From NCBI GenBank assembly GCA_907163375.1, contig CAJQUW010008951.1, positions 126,501 through 190,500 of the forward strand: 64,000 nucleotides of DNA, written 5' to 3'. A program made the translations under genes and the position numbers. The notes below the pieces were generated by a model. That model had not been told where the DNA came from. It made no database searches and saw only the letters and a list, made by a program, of their open reading frames with translations. Source of the stretch: Prostheceraeus crozeri (taxonomy: Eukaryota; Platyhelminthes; Polycladida; Euryleptidae). Every line of letters starts with the position of its first letter. Position 1 is the stretch's first letter. Positions 15,990-28,397 of this stretch are shown here, one piece after another.

Positions 15990-16700
15990 TGGACAATAAC
16001 ATCAAGTTGATTCCAAATCTGGCATCCGTTTACCAATCCGATAGTTCGTTTTGAAGCTACAGCCCAAAACGTCCCAAATTCTAACTCTGTCGTTTTTCAC
16101 CAATGTCCCAAAATCTTAAATGGCGTCTCACATGTAAACGAAGGCAGATACGAACAAGCCGATTCTTTCACTGAATTTGTCTCACTCTTAGCTTTCAAAC
16201 GAGCTATCGCACGACAAAATCCGTCCACTGGAAGCAAGCTGTCCAGGGGGGGGGGACGTCAGCCGAAAATTTTTTCTCTCCGATTTCGCTGGAAACATCC
16301 TTCCTAACCCAAAATTTCACGTAGATTCCGAATCTGGCCTCCGTTTTCTCATCCGATGCTTCGTTTGGGCGCTACACACCAAAAACATCACACACTATAG
16401 CCTCAAGACTAATCCTGGCGGTCGCCCACGTCAACCTAGACGGTCGCCCACGTCAACCAGGCGGTCGGACCAACGCACCCGAGTCTCACACTCTGTTGTT
16501 GCAGAGGGGGGGGGACGTCAGCGAACATGTTGTGAACGTGGACCCACCCGGCCGGCACACCACGACAGACCACAACCTCTGTCGTTCCAGAGGGGGGGGG
16601 GACTCAGACACGAAGCACCACGGCGGCCGACCACGACACTCTGCCGTGCCAGAGGGGGGGGGACGCAGCGATGGCCGCCATCTTGCGCGGTCCAGAAGTG
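15990..16700. repeat. Right terminal region of the Maverick: GC-rich repeats with G-runs
   Basis: No gene. A segment of about 75 bp at 16007-16080 is repeated, diverged, at 16325-16400 (both with TCTGGC, CCGTTT, ATCCGAT, GCTACA and CCAAAA in order). GGTCGCCCACGTCAACC occurs twice near 16420-16460. Four runs of 9-10 G stand at 16246-16255, 16506-16514, 16592-16601 and 16654-16662, each preceded by CCAG or CAGAG and followed by AC-x-CAG or close. This is probably part of the long terminal inverted repeat. The partner is outside the window, so this cannot be confirmed. Confidence 0.5.
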
Positions 16701-16981
16701 GAGTTTTGCTTACTACTTACAAGGACATATAGATACAATCCTCATCTTCATATTATGTGCTCTTCTAAATGTTCAATAATCTGCATTTGGTGTGTTGTAT
16801 ACTTACATAAGATCTTTTCTGATGTAATGATGCTACATTTGTATTATGATCAGAGGTGGGCAATCGGATAATCGGACCAAATAGTCCGATTATCCGAATA
16901 CTCGGAACTTCATTTTCGAATCGGACTGTTTGATATTTTAAAGCGATTCGCGATTCGGTTGGATCGTTGTCGTCATAACAT

Positions 16982-17685
16982 AAGTATATTAGGTAGAGTG
17001 GTAACTCAGCATTTATTGAATCCCAAATGTGCATACAGTGTCGATTTCATTAAATGAACATGAGTCGATGCCAGGTCGAGACCCTGTACCAATGTGAGAT
17101 ATGCAGTTTTTACACATTTGGAGAAACGAATCTGACTGATACTGATGGCAATACAAAATAAGGAATAGTTTTCCACAAATCCTCCATCTTACGTCAATTT
17201 GGAGAGGCAATAGTTTGTTAAATTAGCAATTCGATAGGTTCACTAAAAGCTCAGCTTTATTATATATAATAAGATCATTTTCTGAAGCGTGATCACATCA
17301 CAAACTGTCACTCTAAGAGCAAAACCATAGAGGAAGTATATTAGGTAGAGTGCCAACTCAGCATTTATTAAATCCCAAATATGTATACAGTTTCGATTTC
17401 ATTAAATGAACATGAGTCGATGCCAGGTCGAGACCCAGTACCACCTGTGAGATATGCAGTTTTTACACGTTTGGAGAAATGTAGACGACTTTGAATGATA
17501 ATGATGGCAATACAGAATAAGGAATAGTTTTTCACACATCCTCCATGTCATGACAACTGGGAGAGGTAATACAGTATGCTAAATTATCAATTCGATGGGT
17601 TGCCATTACTAAAAGCTAAGTTTTATTGTAATTAGATTATTTTCTGAAGCAAGATCACATCACAAACTACTTACCACTGAAAGAA
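16982..17685 (+). repeat. Tandem duplication, about 352-bp unit, two copies
   Basis: Copies start at 16982 and 17334 with AAGTATATTAGGTAGAGTG. They share long stretches, such as CATGAGTCGATGCCAGGTCG, with scattered differences. Noncoding. It lies inside the hAT-type element. Confidence 0.75.
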
Positions 17686-17689
17686 CAAA

Positions 17690-19050
17690 GCATCATAATC
17701 ATAGAAACTGATCATTATTAACTTTAAAAGATGCTTATGGGTCCACACATCGCCACTCAGATTCAAGAAATGACGCCTTGTGAATCATAAAATCATATGC
17801 CGCTGAAAATGAAGCTAAAAACATGATATCTCAGTGTTTCATACTACTTATTAAGGGGCTTCATGTCGGTAGTATATAAATTTTCAAAAATTTAGCTTTT
17901 TAAAAACTGTTCAAATAATTTTTTGGACCACAGGAACGTAATCACCGTAAAAACTGTATATAAACATTTTCACTGTATACAGACACTTTTTGAGTCGACA
18001 CTCTACCTATATATCCTTACTCTATGGTTGTCATCACACAGAATCATACTGACTTAGTGGCTTTTAATTAATCATTGTGCTCCGTCAATCTCGCTCTATT
18101 TTGCTCCTTCAACCTCGAACGCAGACAATAGGAGAAGAAGTTTGATTAATACTTCTACAAGTGCATATTTTCGTTTTTCTTTACAACACTCATGTAGCCG
18201 GTAGAAGACAACCTTGTTCAATTAGAACAGGGATTGGTTATAGAATTACCCTCTTACTCTCGTCTGTGGTCTCACCGTACCGACCGACCGAATGGCGCCT
18301 TGAAAACGCGTGTGTCAATATTGTTGACTATCAAAACGATGAGACTAATGCTCGCCGCATCTTTGCGCTCAGTCACTCAGACAATAGTCACCCGACAATT
18401 CCAGTTTGTGGATTTTATGCAGCGTCATAGTAATCGTGTATAAGTCATTGATGAAGAAAATGTCTCACTTTTATGTTGGAGTTACACGAGATCACAGCCA
18501 TATAACCACACACAGGAATAAAGAAAGAATATTTTTTTAACCAGCGCTAAGAGCACCTGTAGTGGCCAGAGCTCCCAACAAGGGACACCAACCGCAACTA
18601 CAACCATAAATGTCGTCGAACGGGCGGACAGAGACAGTTTGAGCCCTCCGAGCTCTTTGGAACTGTTCTTCGAAATGAGCGAAGTTGGCGCCTCTTGCAC
18701 GAAATGTTCTACTGTTCTAAAAGTTCAGCAAGGAACCACAGAAATATTTAGGCGACTATAATTATTAATGGAAGCGTCAAAACGTTTTCACCATATGACA
18801 TTACGTACAAACTTATAGTTCTATCACAAAACATCACATATCTCGACTGATTACAATATATCGCTGATTGCTGATTTGTCAATGCCGCAAAACCGAAAAT
18901 ATCCACATCCCAGGGTAGCCTACCGGTAGGCATTCAAAGTCACTACCGATCTCGTAATTAAACTTCGCCCCATTGGCATGGTCTGCGCCAATGAAATTTT
19001 ATCAGGCGTTTAAATTAAGTCCTACAAGTACATTCGTTATCCCAATAAAT
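17690..19050. other. Unique interior of the hAT-type element
   Basis: No coding frame with recognisable content and no further tandem structure was seen. A short stretch near 17995-18030 resembles, in inverted orientation, the start of the 352-bp unit (tables of GGTAGAGTG-like words). Confidence 0.3.
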
Positions 19051-19053
19051 GCT

Positions 19054-22000
19054 ATTATGTTCCCGCCTCTTGACCTCTACTGGCTGGACTCTGTCCTTCT
19101 TTCAAATGCCTGAGGTACATTTCAGTCAATAGTGACTCTATTTTTTTTTGATAGATGCTAATCTTTCCCTATTATAAATATAACTTTTGAGGCTGTGCAT
19201 CTTAAATGTACAGGACCGCGCTTAGTCGGGTTTGAGCGTCCAGGATGAAGCGGTCGAAACGCGATCGTCCTGACCAAGTTCCTGTTGATGACCTCATTGA
19301 AAATAGTCAAATAATTTGTATGCATATTTTGTAGAATTTTATTTCACGTTTTAGCTTAAGGAACTAACATTAATTCTCTTACACACCTGGTAGATTTTAG
19401 ATAGCGTAATCCCGCTGTGTTAGCTAGATCTGGTATTTTGATTGGAAACAGACCTGTCCTCTTATCATCTGAATAGGCGGACTGTCAAATAGGATCTTTT
19501 CATTATATAAGTGATAAACATAATTTTGAACAGAACGATTTACTCGCCAATTCATTACATATGAGGAGAGGAGAAGCGTTGTTTGTCCTTCTAGTAAGCA
19601 TTTTTTAAAATTTTTAGACATTTTAGGATATAAAAATTTTCTCTTAAATCATATTTTGTACCTATTGAAAATTAACTAGTCATTAGCTTGTTTTTTTTTT
19701 AATTTTGTTACCTTGACGCACTTTGCTACGTTGAATTGTTTTTGCAGCACGTCTTGAGTTGAAGGTGGATTATGTCCCCGCCTCTTGACCTCTACTGGCT
19801 GGACTCTGTCCTTCTTTCAAATGCCTGAGGTACATTTCAGTCAATAGTGACTCTATTTTTTTTTGATAGATGCTAATCTTTCCCTATTATAAATATAACT
19901 TTTGAGGCTGTGCATCTTAAATGTACAGGACCGCGCTTAGTCGGGTTTGAGCGTCCAGGATGAAGCGGTCGAAACGCGATCGTCCTGACCAAGTTCCTGT
20001 TGATGACCTCATTGAAAATAGTCAAATAATTTGTATGCATATTTTGTAGAATTTTATTTCACGTTTTAGCTTAAGGAACTAACATTAATTCTCTTACACA
20101 CCTGGTAGATTTTAGATAGCGTAATCCCGCTGTGTTAGCTAGATCTGGTATTTTGATTGGAAACAGACCTGTCCTCTTATCATCTGAATAGGCGGACTGT
20201 CAAATAGGATCTTTTCAATATATAAGTGATAAACATAATTTTGAACAGAACGACTTACTCGCCAATTCATTACATATGAGGAGAGGAGAAGCGTTGTTTG
20301 TCCTTCTAGTAAGCATTTTTTAAAATTTTTAGACATTTTAGGATATAAAAATTTTCTTTTAAATCATATTTTGTACCTATTGAAAATTAACTAGTCATTA
20401 GCTTGTTTTTTTTTTTAATTTTGTTACCTTGACGCACTTTGCTACGTTGAATTGTTTTTGCAGCACGTCTTGAGTTGAAGGTGGATTATGTCCCCGCCTC
20501 TTGACCTCTACTGGCTGGACTCTGTCCTTCTTTCAAATGCCTGAGGTACATTTCAGTCAATAGTGACTCTATTTTTTTTGATAGATGCTAATCTTTCCCT
20601 ATTATAAATATAACTTTTGAGGCTGTGCATCTTAAATGTACAGGACCGCGCTTAGTCGGGTTTGAGCGTCCAGGATGAAGCGGTCGAAACGCGATCGTCC
20701 TGACCAAGTTCCTGTTGATGACCTCATTGAAAATAGTCAAATAATTTGTATGCATATTTTGTAGAATTTTATTTCACGTTTTAGCTTAAGGAACTAACAT
20801 TAATTCTCTTACACACCTGGTAGATTTTAGATAGCGTAATCCCGCTGTGTTAGCTAGATCTGGTATTTTGATTGGAAACAGACCTGTCCTCTTATCATCT
20901 GAATAGGCGGACTGTCAAATAGGATCTTTTCATTATATAAGTGATAAACATAATTTTGAACAGAACGATTTACTCGCCAATTCATTACATATGAGGAGAG
21001 GAGAAGCGTTGTTTGTCCTTCTAGTAAGCATTTTTTAAAATTTTTAGACATTTTAGGATATAAAAATTTTCTTTTAAATCATATTTTGTACCTATTGAAA
21101 ATTAACTAGTCATTAGCTTGTTTTTTTTTTTAATTTTGTTACCTTGACGCACTTTGCTACGTTGAATTGTTTTTGCAGCACGTCTTGAGTTGAAGGTGGA
21201 TTATGTCCCCGCCTCTTGACCTCTACTGGCTGGACTCTGTCCTTCTTTCAAATGCCTGAGGTACATTTCAGTCAATAGTGACTCTATTTTTTTTTGATAG
21301 ATGCTAATCTTTCCCTATTATAAATATAACTTTTGAGGCTGTGCATCTTAAATGTACAGGACCGCGCTTAGTCGGGTTTGAGCGTCCAGGATGAAGCGGT
21401 CGAAACGCGATCGTCCTGACCAAGTTCCTGTTGATGACCTCATTGAAAATAGTCAAATAATTTGTATGCATATTTTGTAGAATTTTATTTCACGTTTTAG
21501 CTTAAGGAACTAACATTAATTCTCTTACACACCTGGTAGATTTTAGATAGCGTAATCCCGCTGTGTTAGCTAGATCTGGTATTTTGATTGGAAACAGACC
21601 TGTCCTCTTATCATCTGAATAGGCGGACTGTCAAATAGGATCTTTTCAATATATAAGTGATAAACATAATTTTGAACAGAACGACTTACTCGCCAATTCA
21701 TTACATATGAGGAGAGGAGAAGCGTTGTTTGTCCTTCTAGTAAGCATTTTTTAAAATTTTTAGACATTTTAGGATATAAAAATTTTCTTTTAAATCATAT
21801 TTTGTACCTATTGAAAATTAACTAGTCATTAGCTTGTTTTTTTTTTAATTTTGTTACCTTGACGCACTTTGCTACGTTGAATTGTTTTTGCAGCACGTCT
21901 TGAGTTGAAGGTGGATTATGTCCCCGCCTCTTGACCTCTACTGGCTGGACTCTGTCCTTCTTTCAAATGCCTGAGGTACATTTCAGTCAATAGTGACTCT

Positions 22001-25000
22001 ATTTTTTTTGATAGATGCTAATCTTTCCTTATTATAAATATAACTTTTGAGGCTGTGCATCTTAAATGTACAGGACCGCGCTTAGTCGGGTTTGAGCGTC
22101 CAGGATGAAGCGGTCGAAACGCGATCGTCCTGACCAAGTTCCTGTTGATGACCTCATTGAAAATAGTCAAATAATTTGTATGCATATTTTGTAGAATTTT
22201 ATTTCACGTTTTAGCTTAAGGAACTAACATTAATTCTCTTACACACCTGGTAGATTTTAGATAGCGTAATCCCGCTGTGTTAGCTAGATCTGGTATTTTG
22301 ATTGGAAACAGACCTGTCCTCTTATCATCTGAATAGGCGGACTGTCAAATAGGATCTTTTCAATATATAAGTGATAAACATAATTTTGAACAGAACGACT
22401 TACTCGCCAATTCATTACATATGAGGAGAGGAGAAGCGTTGTTTGTCCTTCTAGTAAGCATTTTTTAAAATTTTTAGACATTTTAGGATATAAAAATTTT
22501 CTTTTAAATCATATTTTGTACCTATTGAAAATTAACTAGTCATTAGCTTGTTTTTTTTTTTAATTTTGTTACCTTGACGCACTTTGCTACGTTGAATTGT
22601 TTTTGCAGCACGTCTTGAGTTGAAGGTGGATTATGTCCCCGCCTCTTGACCTCTACTGGCTGGACTCTGTCCTTCTTTCAAATGCCTGAGGTACATTTCA
22701 GTCAATAGTGACTCTATTTTTTTTGATAGATGCTAATCTTTCCCTATTATAAATATAACTTTTGAGGCTGTGCATCTTAAATGTACAGGACCGCGCTTAG
22801 TCGGGTTTGAGCGTCCAGGATGAAGCGGTCGAAACGCGATCGTCCTGACCAAGTTCCTGTTGATGACCTCATTGAAAATAGTCAAATAATTTGTATGCAT
22901 ATTTTGTAGAATTTTATTTCACGTTTTAGCTTAAGGAACTAACATTAATTCTCTTACACACCTGGTAGATTTTAGATAGCGTAATCCCGCTGTGTTAGCT
23001 AGATCTGGTATTTTGATTGGAAACAGACCTGTCCTCTTATCATCTGAATAGGCGGACTGTCAAATAGGATCTTTTCAATATATAAGTGATAAACATAATT
23101 TTGAACAGAACGACTTACTCGCCAATTCATTACATATGAGGAGAGGAGAAGCGTTGTTTGTCCTTCTAGTAAGCATTTTTTAAAATTTTTAGACATTTTA
23201 GGATATAAAAATTTTCTTTTAAATCATATTTTGTACCTATTGAAAATTAACTAGTCATTAGCTTGTTTTTTTTTTAATTTTGTTACCTTGACGCACTTTG
23301 CTACGTTGAATTGTTTTTGCAGCACGTCTTGAGTTGAAGGTGGATTATGTCCCCGCCTCTTGACCTCTACTGGCTGGACTCTGTCCTTCTTTCAAATGCC
23401 TGAGGTACATTTCAGTCAATAGTGACTCTATTTTTTTTGATAGATGCTAATCTTTCCTTATTATAAATATAACTTTTGAGGCTGTGCATCTTAAATGTAC
23501 AGGACCGCGCTTAGTCGGGTTTGAGCGTCCAGGATGAAGCGGTCGAAACGCGATCGTCCTGACCAAGTTCCTGTTGATGACCTCATTGAAAATAGTCAAA
23601 TAATTTGTATGCATATTTTGTAGAATTTTATTTCACGTTTTAGCTTAAGGAACTAACATTAATTCTCTTACACACCTGGTAGATTTTAGATAGCGTAATC
23701 CCGCTGTGTTAGCTAGATCTGGTATTTTGATTGGAAACAGACCTGTCCTCTTATCATCTGAATAGGCGGACTGTCAAATAGGATCTTTTCAATATATAAG
23801 TGATAAACATAATTTTGAACAGAACGACTTACTCGCCAATTCATTACATATGAGGAGAGGAGAAGCGTTGTTTGTCCTTCTAGTAAGCATTTTTTAAAAT
23901 TTTTAGACATTTTAGGATATAAAAATTTTCTTTTAAATCATATTTTGTACCTATTGAAAATTAACTAGTCATTAGCTTGTTTTTTTTTAAATTTTGTTAC
24001 CTTGACGCACTTTGCTACGTTGAATTGTTTTTGCAGCACGTCTTGAGTTGAAGGTGGATTATGTCCCCGCCTCTTGACCTCTACTGGCTGGACTCTGTCC
24101 TTCTTTCAAATGCCTGAGGTACATTTCAGTCAATAGTGACTCTATTTTTTTTTGATAGATGCTAATCTTTCCCTATTATAAATATAACTTTTGAGGCTGT
24201 GCATCTTAAATGTACAGGACCGCGCTTAGTCGGGTTTGAGCGTCCAGGATGAAGCGGTCGAAACGCGATCGTCCTGACCAAGTTCCTGTTGATGACCTCA
24301 TTGAAAATAGTCAAATAATTTGTATGCATATTTTGTAGAATTTTATTTCACGTTTTAGCTTAAGGAACTAACATTAATTCTCTTACACACCTGGTAGATT
24401 TTAGATAGCGTAATCCCGCTGTGTTAGCTAGATCTGGTATTTTGATTGGAAACAGACCTGTCCTCTTATCATCTGAATAGGCGGACTGTCAAATAGGATC
24501 TTTTCAATATATAAGTGATAAACATAATTTTGAACAGAACGACTTACTCGCCAATTCATTACATATGAGGAGAGGAGAAGCGTTGTTTGTCCTTCTAGTA
24601 AGCATTTTTTAAAATTTTTAGACATTTTAGGATATAAAAATTTTCTTTTAAATCATATTTTGTACCTATTGAAAATTAACTAGTCATTAGCTTGTTTTTT
24701 TTTTAATTTTGTTACCTTGACGCACTTTGCTACGTTGAATTGTTTTTGCAGCACGTCTTGAGTTGAAGGTGGATTATGTCCCCGCCTCTTGACCTCTACT
24801 GGCTGGACTCTGTCCTTCTTTCAAATGCCTGAGGTACATTTCAGTCAATAGTGACTCTATTTTTTTTTGATAGATGCTAATCTTTCCTTATTATAAATAT
24901 AACTTTTGAGGCTGTGCATCTTAAATGTACAGGACCGCGCTTAGTCGGGTTTGAGCGTCCAGGATGAAGCGGTCGAAACGCGATCGTCCTGACCAAGTTC

Positions 25001-26166
25001 CTGTTGATGACCTCATTGAAAATAGTCAAATAATTTGTATGCATATTTTGTAGAATTTTATTTCACGTTTTAGCTTAAGGAACTAACATTAATTCTCTTA
25101 CACACCTGGTAGATTTTAGATAGCGTAATCCCGCTGTGTTAGCTAGATCTGGTATTTTGATTGGAAACAGACCTGTCCTCTTATCATCTGAATAGGCGGA
25201 CTGTCAAATAGGATCTTTTCAATATATAAGTGATAAACATAATTTTGAACAGAACGACTTACTCGCCAATTCATTACATATGAGGAGAGGAGAAGCGTTG
25301 TTTGTCCTTCTAGTAAGCATTTTTTAAAATTTTTAGACATTTTAGGATATAAAAATTTTCTTTTAAATCATATTTTGTACCTATTGAAAATTAACTAGTC
25401 ATTAGCTTGTTTTTTTTAAATTTTGTTACCTTGACGCACTTTGCTACGTTGAATTGTTTTTGCAGCACGTCTTGAGTTGAAGGTGGATTATGTCCCCGCC
25501 TCTTGACCTCTACTGGCTGGACTCTGTCCTTCTTTCAAATGCCTGAGGTACATTTCAGTCAATAGTGACTCTATTTTTTTTGATAGATGCTAATCTTTCC
25601 CTATTATAAATATAACTTTTGAGGCTGTGCATCTTAAATGTACAGGACCGCGCTTAGTCGGGTTTGAGCGTCCAGGATGAAGCGGTCGAAACGCGATCGT
25701 CCTGACCAAGTTCCTGTTGATGACCTCATTGAAAATAGTCAAATAATTTGTATGCATATTTTGTAGAATTTTATTTCACGTTTTAGCTTAAGGAACTAAC
25801 ATTAATTCTCTTACACACCTGGTAGATTTTAGATAGCGTAATCCCGCTGTGTTAGCTAGATCTGGTATTTTGATTGGAAACAGACCTGTCCTCTTATCAT
25901 CTGAATAGGCGGACTGTCAAATAGGATCTTTTCAATATATAAGTGATAAACATAATTTTGAACAGAACGACTTACTCGCCAATTCATTACATATGAGGAG
26001 AGGAGAAGCGTTGTTTGTCCTTCTAGTAAGCATTTTTTAAAATTTTTAGACATTTTAGGATATAAAAATTTTCTTTTAAATCATATTTTGTACCTATTGA
26101 AAATTAACTAGTCATTAGCTTGTTTTTTTTAAATTTTGTTACCTTGAAGCACTTTGCTACGTTGAA
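19054..26166 (+). repeat. 715-bp satellite array, ten copies
   Basis: Ten head-to-tail units with spacing 713-716 bp. Differences are mostly in T-run length and a few substitutions. The last copy departs from the unit about 50 bp before its end. A minus-strand 65-codon open frame recurs in every unit at the same place but looks accidental. Each unit contains a GC-richer island (first copy 19211-19280) with self-complementary segments. Substitution patterns show dimeric higher-order organisation (see findings). Confidence 0.95.
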
Positions 26167-26499
26167 CTTTAGATTTTTTTCTGTGCAATTGTCAGTTGCA
26201 AGTGCCATTGTATTTTTTATTATCCCTAGTTTAAAAAGCAGAATTTGTATTGATATTTGGAGCACACATTTTTATGAAGTGCTAGGATGACAAATTCGAA
26301 TTGAATTTTATTTCATCCGATATTTGATTCGGATAATCGAATCGCCTTAACAAATGGCAATCTAATCGGACAATCGTAAATTGGAACTTAATTTTTTAAA
26401 TTTGAATCGGATAATCGAATCGGAACTCTGAGTTGGCGAATCAGATAATCGCTAGACGGAACTCCACTTTACAGAATCGCGCCCACTTCTGATTATGAT

Positions 26500-26890
26500 A
26501 AAGATATGAAAATTCACTTTTTGTTCAAGAGATGAAATTTCGTGAGGCATAGTTTCTTTCAGATGAAATTTCGTGAGGCCTAATTTCGTAGTAGAGCTTG
26601 AGCGACTACCCAATATTCAAAAGCGCTGATTGGGATTAAAGCTTTCAAAAGTTTGATCATGATTATGATTGATTTAAGTCTATAATGATGTGATTATAAT
26701 TGCGATTGTAATTAGACAGCCAGAAGCTTGATTGTGATTATGGCTATTTAAGTAGCAGAAAAAGTGACTATGATTGATTATGATCAGTGCGGCTTTATCA
26801 TGATGTTATCTTGTAAACGAAAAATACTGCAAGTCGTTTCTAAATCAATTATAAGACAAGGTCACAAAAAAGAATATCACCATGTCTGTG
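26500..26890. other. AT-rich spacer
   Basis: Contains a short tandem duplication, GATGAAATTTCGTGAGGC, at about 26533 and 26561, and many GATTATGATT words. No gene was seen. Confidence 0.4.
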
Positions 26891-26894
26891 AATA

Positions 26895-27790
26895 GACGTG
26901 CAATTTTACTGTCGCTATGTTGACGATATGTTTTCCATTTCACGTAACTGAAGATGCACAAAGTCTTTTGTCACGTTTGAATAGTGTTCACCGCAAAATT
27001 GACTTCACCTGCGAGCTTGAGCGTCAAAATGTTTCACCTTTTCTTGATGTATGTGTAATTCACAGTTCTGCTGGTAAAGTGAGAACACAAAGGTTCATAG
27101 GAAGAGTTTCTCAAGTTTTCTTACTAACTTTCATTGTTTTGTGCACAAAAAGAGTGTTGTCAAGTCTCTGTTTCATCGGGCCTTATTAGTTTTGTTTTTG
27201 AGCAATACTTTGCTAAAAATGGCTATTCTCCCGATTTTATAGGCAAGTATAAAGTGGCCGCTTTGCCAAATAAAGCTACTCTTTTTGGCCCTGAAAAGAA
27301 GGTTGTATTTATGAATCTTCCATTTTATGGTGACCAAGGTTCATGTTTGATTCGCTCAGAGGTTTACAGAGTGTGTTCTGTGTTTCCTGCTGCGAGGCCC
27401 GTGATCGTGTTTGTTACCAAGCGTGTACCCATTGCCCCTGTCAAGGATGTTTTACCGATGTCTGCGAGTTCTAAAGTGATCTACAAGTACGTTTGTGGCT
27501 ACATTAGTAGAACTCGCAGACGTTTGGCAACTCGTGTCAGGGAGCATGTCCATGTTTGGGTCACGGTTGGTCGATCAGGCAAGCCTCTTACAGCGGTGAC
27601 TATAGACATATTGTGCAATTCTCCTTAGCAACTTTTGCGATCCAACTTTTCGATTGTGTTACGTGCTAGATCGAAAAGCATTTTCTCGATATTGGAGGCA
27701 TTGCACATCAAAGCGCACAATCCAGTTCCTTGTCAGCAAAAGGAATTTGTGACACAGCTTCCGCTGCCATGGTGAACAGCACTTCTTGTG
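26895..27790 (+). pseudogene. Penelope-like element fragment: reverse transcriptase and GIY-YIG endonuclease
   Basis: FYCRYVDDMFSIS at 26904 is the reverse transcriptase active-site region (YVDD). It is followed, after a frame change, by DFTCELE and FLDV, typical of the next RT motif. From about 27480, YKYVCGYISRTRRRLATR followed by REHV matches the GIY-YIG endonuclease of Penelope-like elements. A C-terminal segment ALHIKAHNPVLC lies near 27695. Several frame changes and stops make it nonfunctional. 5'-truncated. Confidence 0.8.
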
Positions 27791-28390
27791 ACATTGACGT
27801 GTTTGCTTACCATCTGCTTCATTACCTGGGTACACCCGATGAGACCAGGTTGAAAGATCTCGGTGTGACTTTCTTTTCTTTTTTGTGACGTTGACTAATA
27901 AATAATTTCGAAACGACTTGTGGTATTTTTCATCTACCAGAAATAATGGTCTCGATTCAAGTGCTATATCATGATGATTGTTTAGAAACTTCCATGCTTA
28001 CACGCACCTGAATATGATTATGCGCACCATACTCATGTAGCGTCTTAGACCACAGCCATAATTATAATCATTATCTCATTGTTCAATCAAGCGTTTTGCA
28101 CTCCTAGGTCCTTTAGTTGTACGAGTTAATTTGGTGCTAGTATAGCTGATAAATTGACAAAGATATCGGAACTCCTAGTCAATTTAATATTTTTAACTAT
28201 CCTTTTTGTACAAGAAAAGAGAAAATATCAGAAATCGATCACTTTAAATTACCAGATTGGCTTGAATTGCATGATGAAAACTTGTTGGTCAATTAAACAT
28301 TTCTGTCAAATGCCAATTATTGATTACACATCAAAGTTTTTCAAAGGCTTCGGAATTCGCAGAAATAATTGCGAGATTCTCAAACGGTTG
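27791..28390. other. AT-rich spacer without recognised genes
   Basis: Only short open frames with no recognisable content. Confidence 0.3.
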
Positions 28391-28397
28391 GTTACTC

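Larger units (their letters stand above)
1..16750. mobile_element. Maverick/Polinton (adintovirus-like) endogenous virus, left end truncated by the window
   Basis: The block combines a protein-primed family B DNA polymerase, a retroviral-type integrase with chromodomain, an FtsK/HerA-type packaging ATPase, an adenain-like cysteine protease, a capsid-type protein and basic core-like proteins. That set defines Mavericks/Polintons and adintoviruses. Genes are tightly packed on both strands, with convergent poly(A) signals. The left terminus lies before base 1. The right terminus is not exactly defined: coding ends at about 15.85 kb, and GC-rich repeats with G-runs extend to about 16.67 kb, probably the terminal repeat. 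Polymerase and integrase are frameshifted, so this copy looks immobile, while most other reading frames are open. Confidence 0.9.
16851..26491. mobile_element. 9.6-kb hAT-type element carrying a satellite array
   Basis: The termini are CAGAGGTGGGC at 16851 and, inverted, CAGAAGTGGGC at 26491 (10 of 11 match). They are flanked by identical 8-bp duplications ATTATGAT at 16843-16850 and 26492-26499. An 8-bp duplication with CAGRGGTGGGC ends is typical of hAT transposons. Both subterminal regions are rich in ATCGGATAATCGGA-like words. No transposase was found inside, so the element is non-autonomous. Most of the interior is the 715-bp tandem array. Confidence 0.85.

Noticed and set aside
19424..26053. 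65-codon minus-strand open frame repeated in all ten 715-bp units
   Set aside because: Its conservation equals that of the surrounding repeat DNA, it has no recognisable domain, and two nonsynonymous changes track the repeat variants. It is treated as a by-product of the array.
19054..26166. CRISPR-like regular repeats
   Set aside because: Units are 715 bp with no variable spacers, in animal DNA. This is a satellite, not a CRISPR array.
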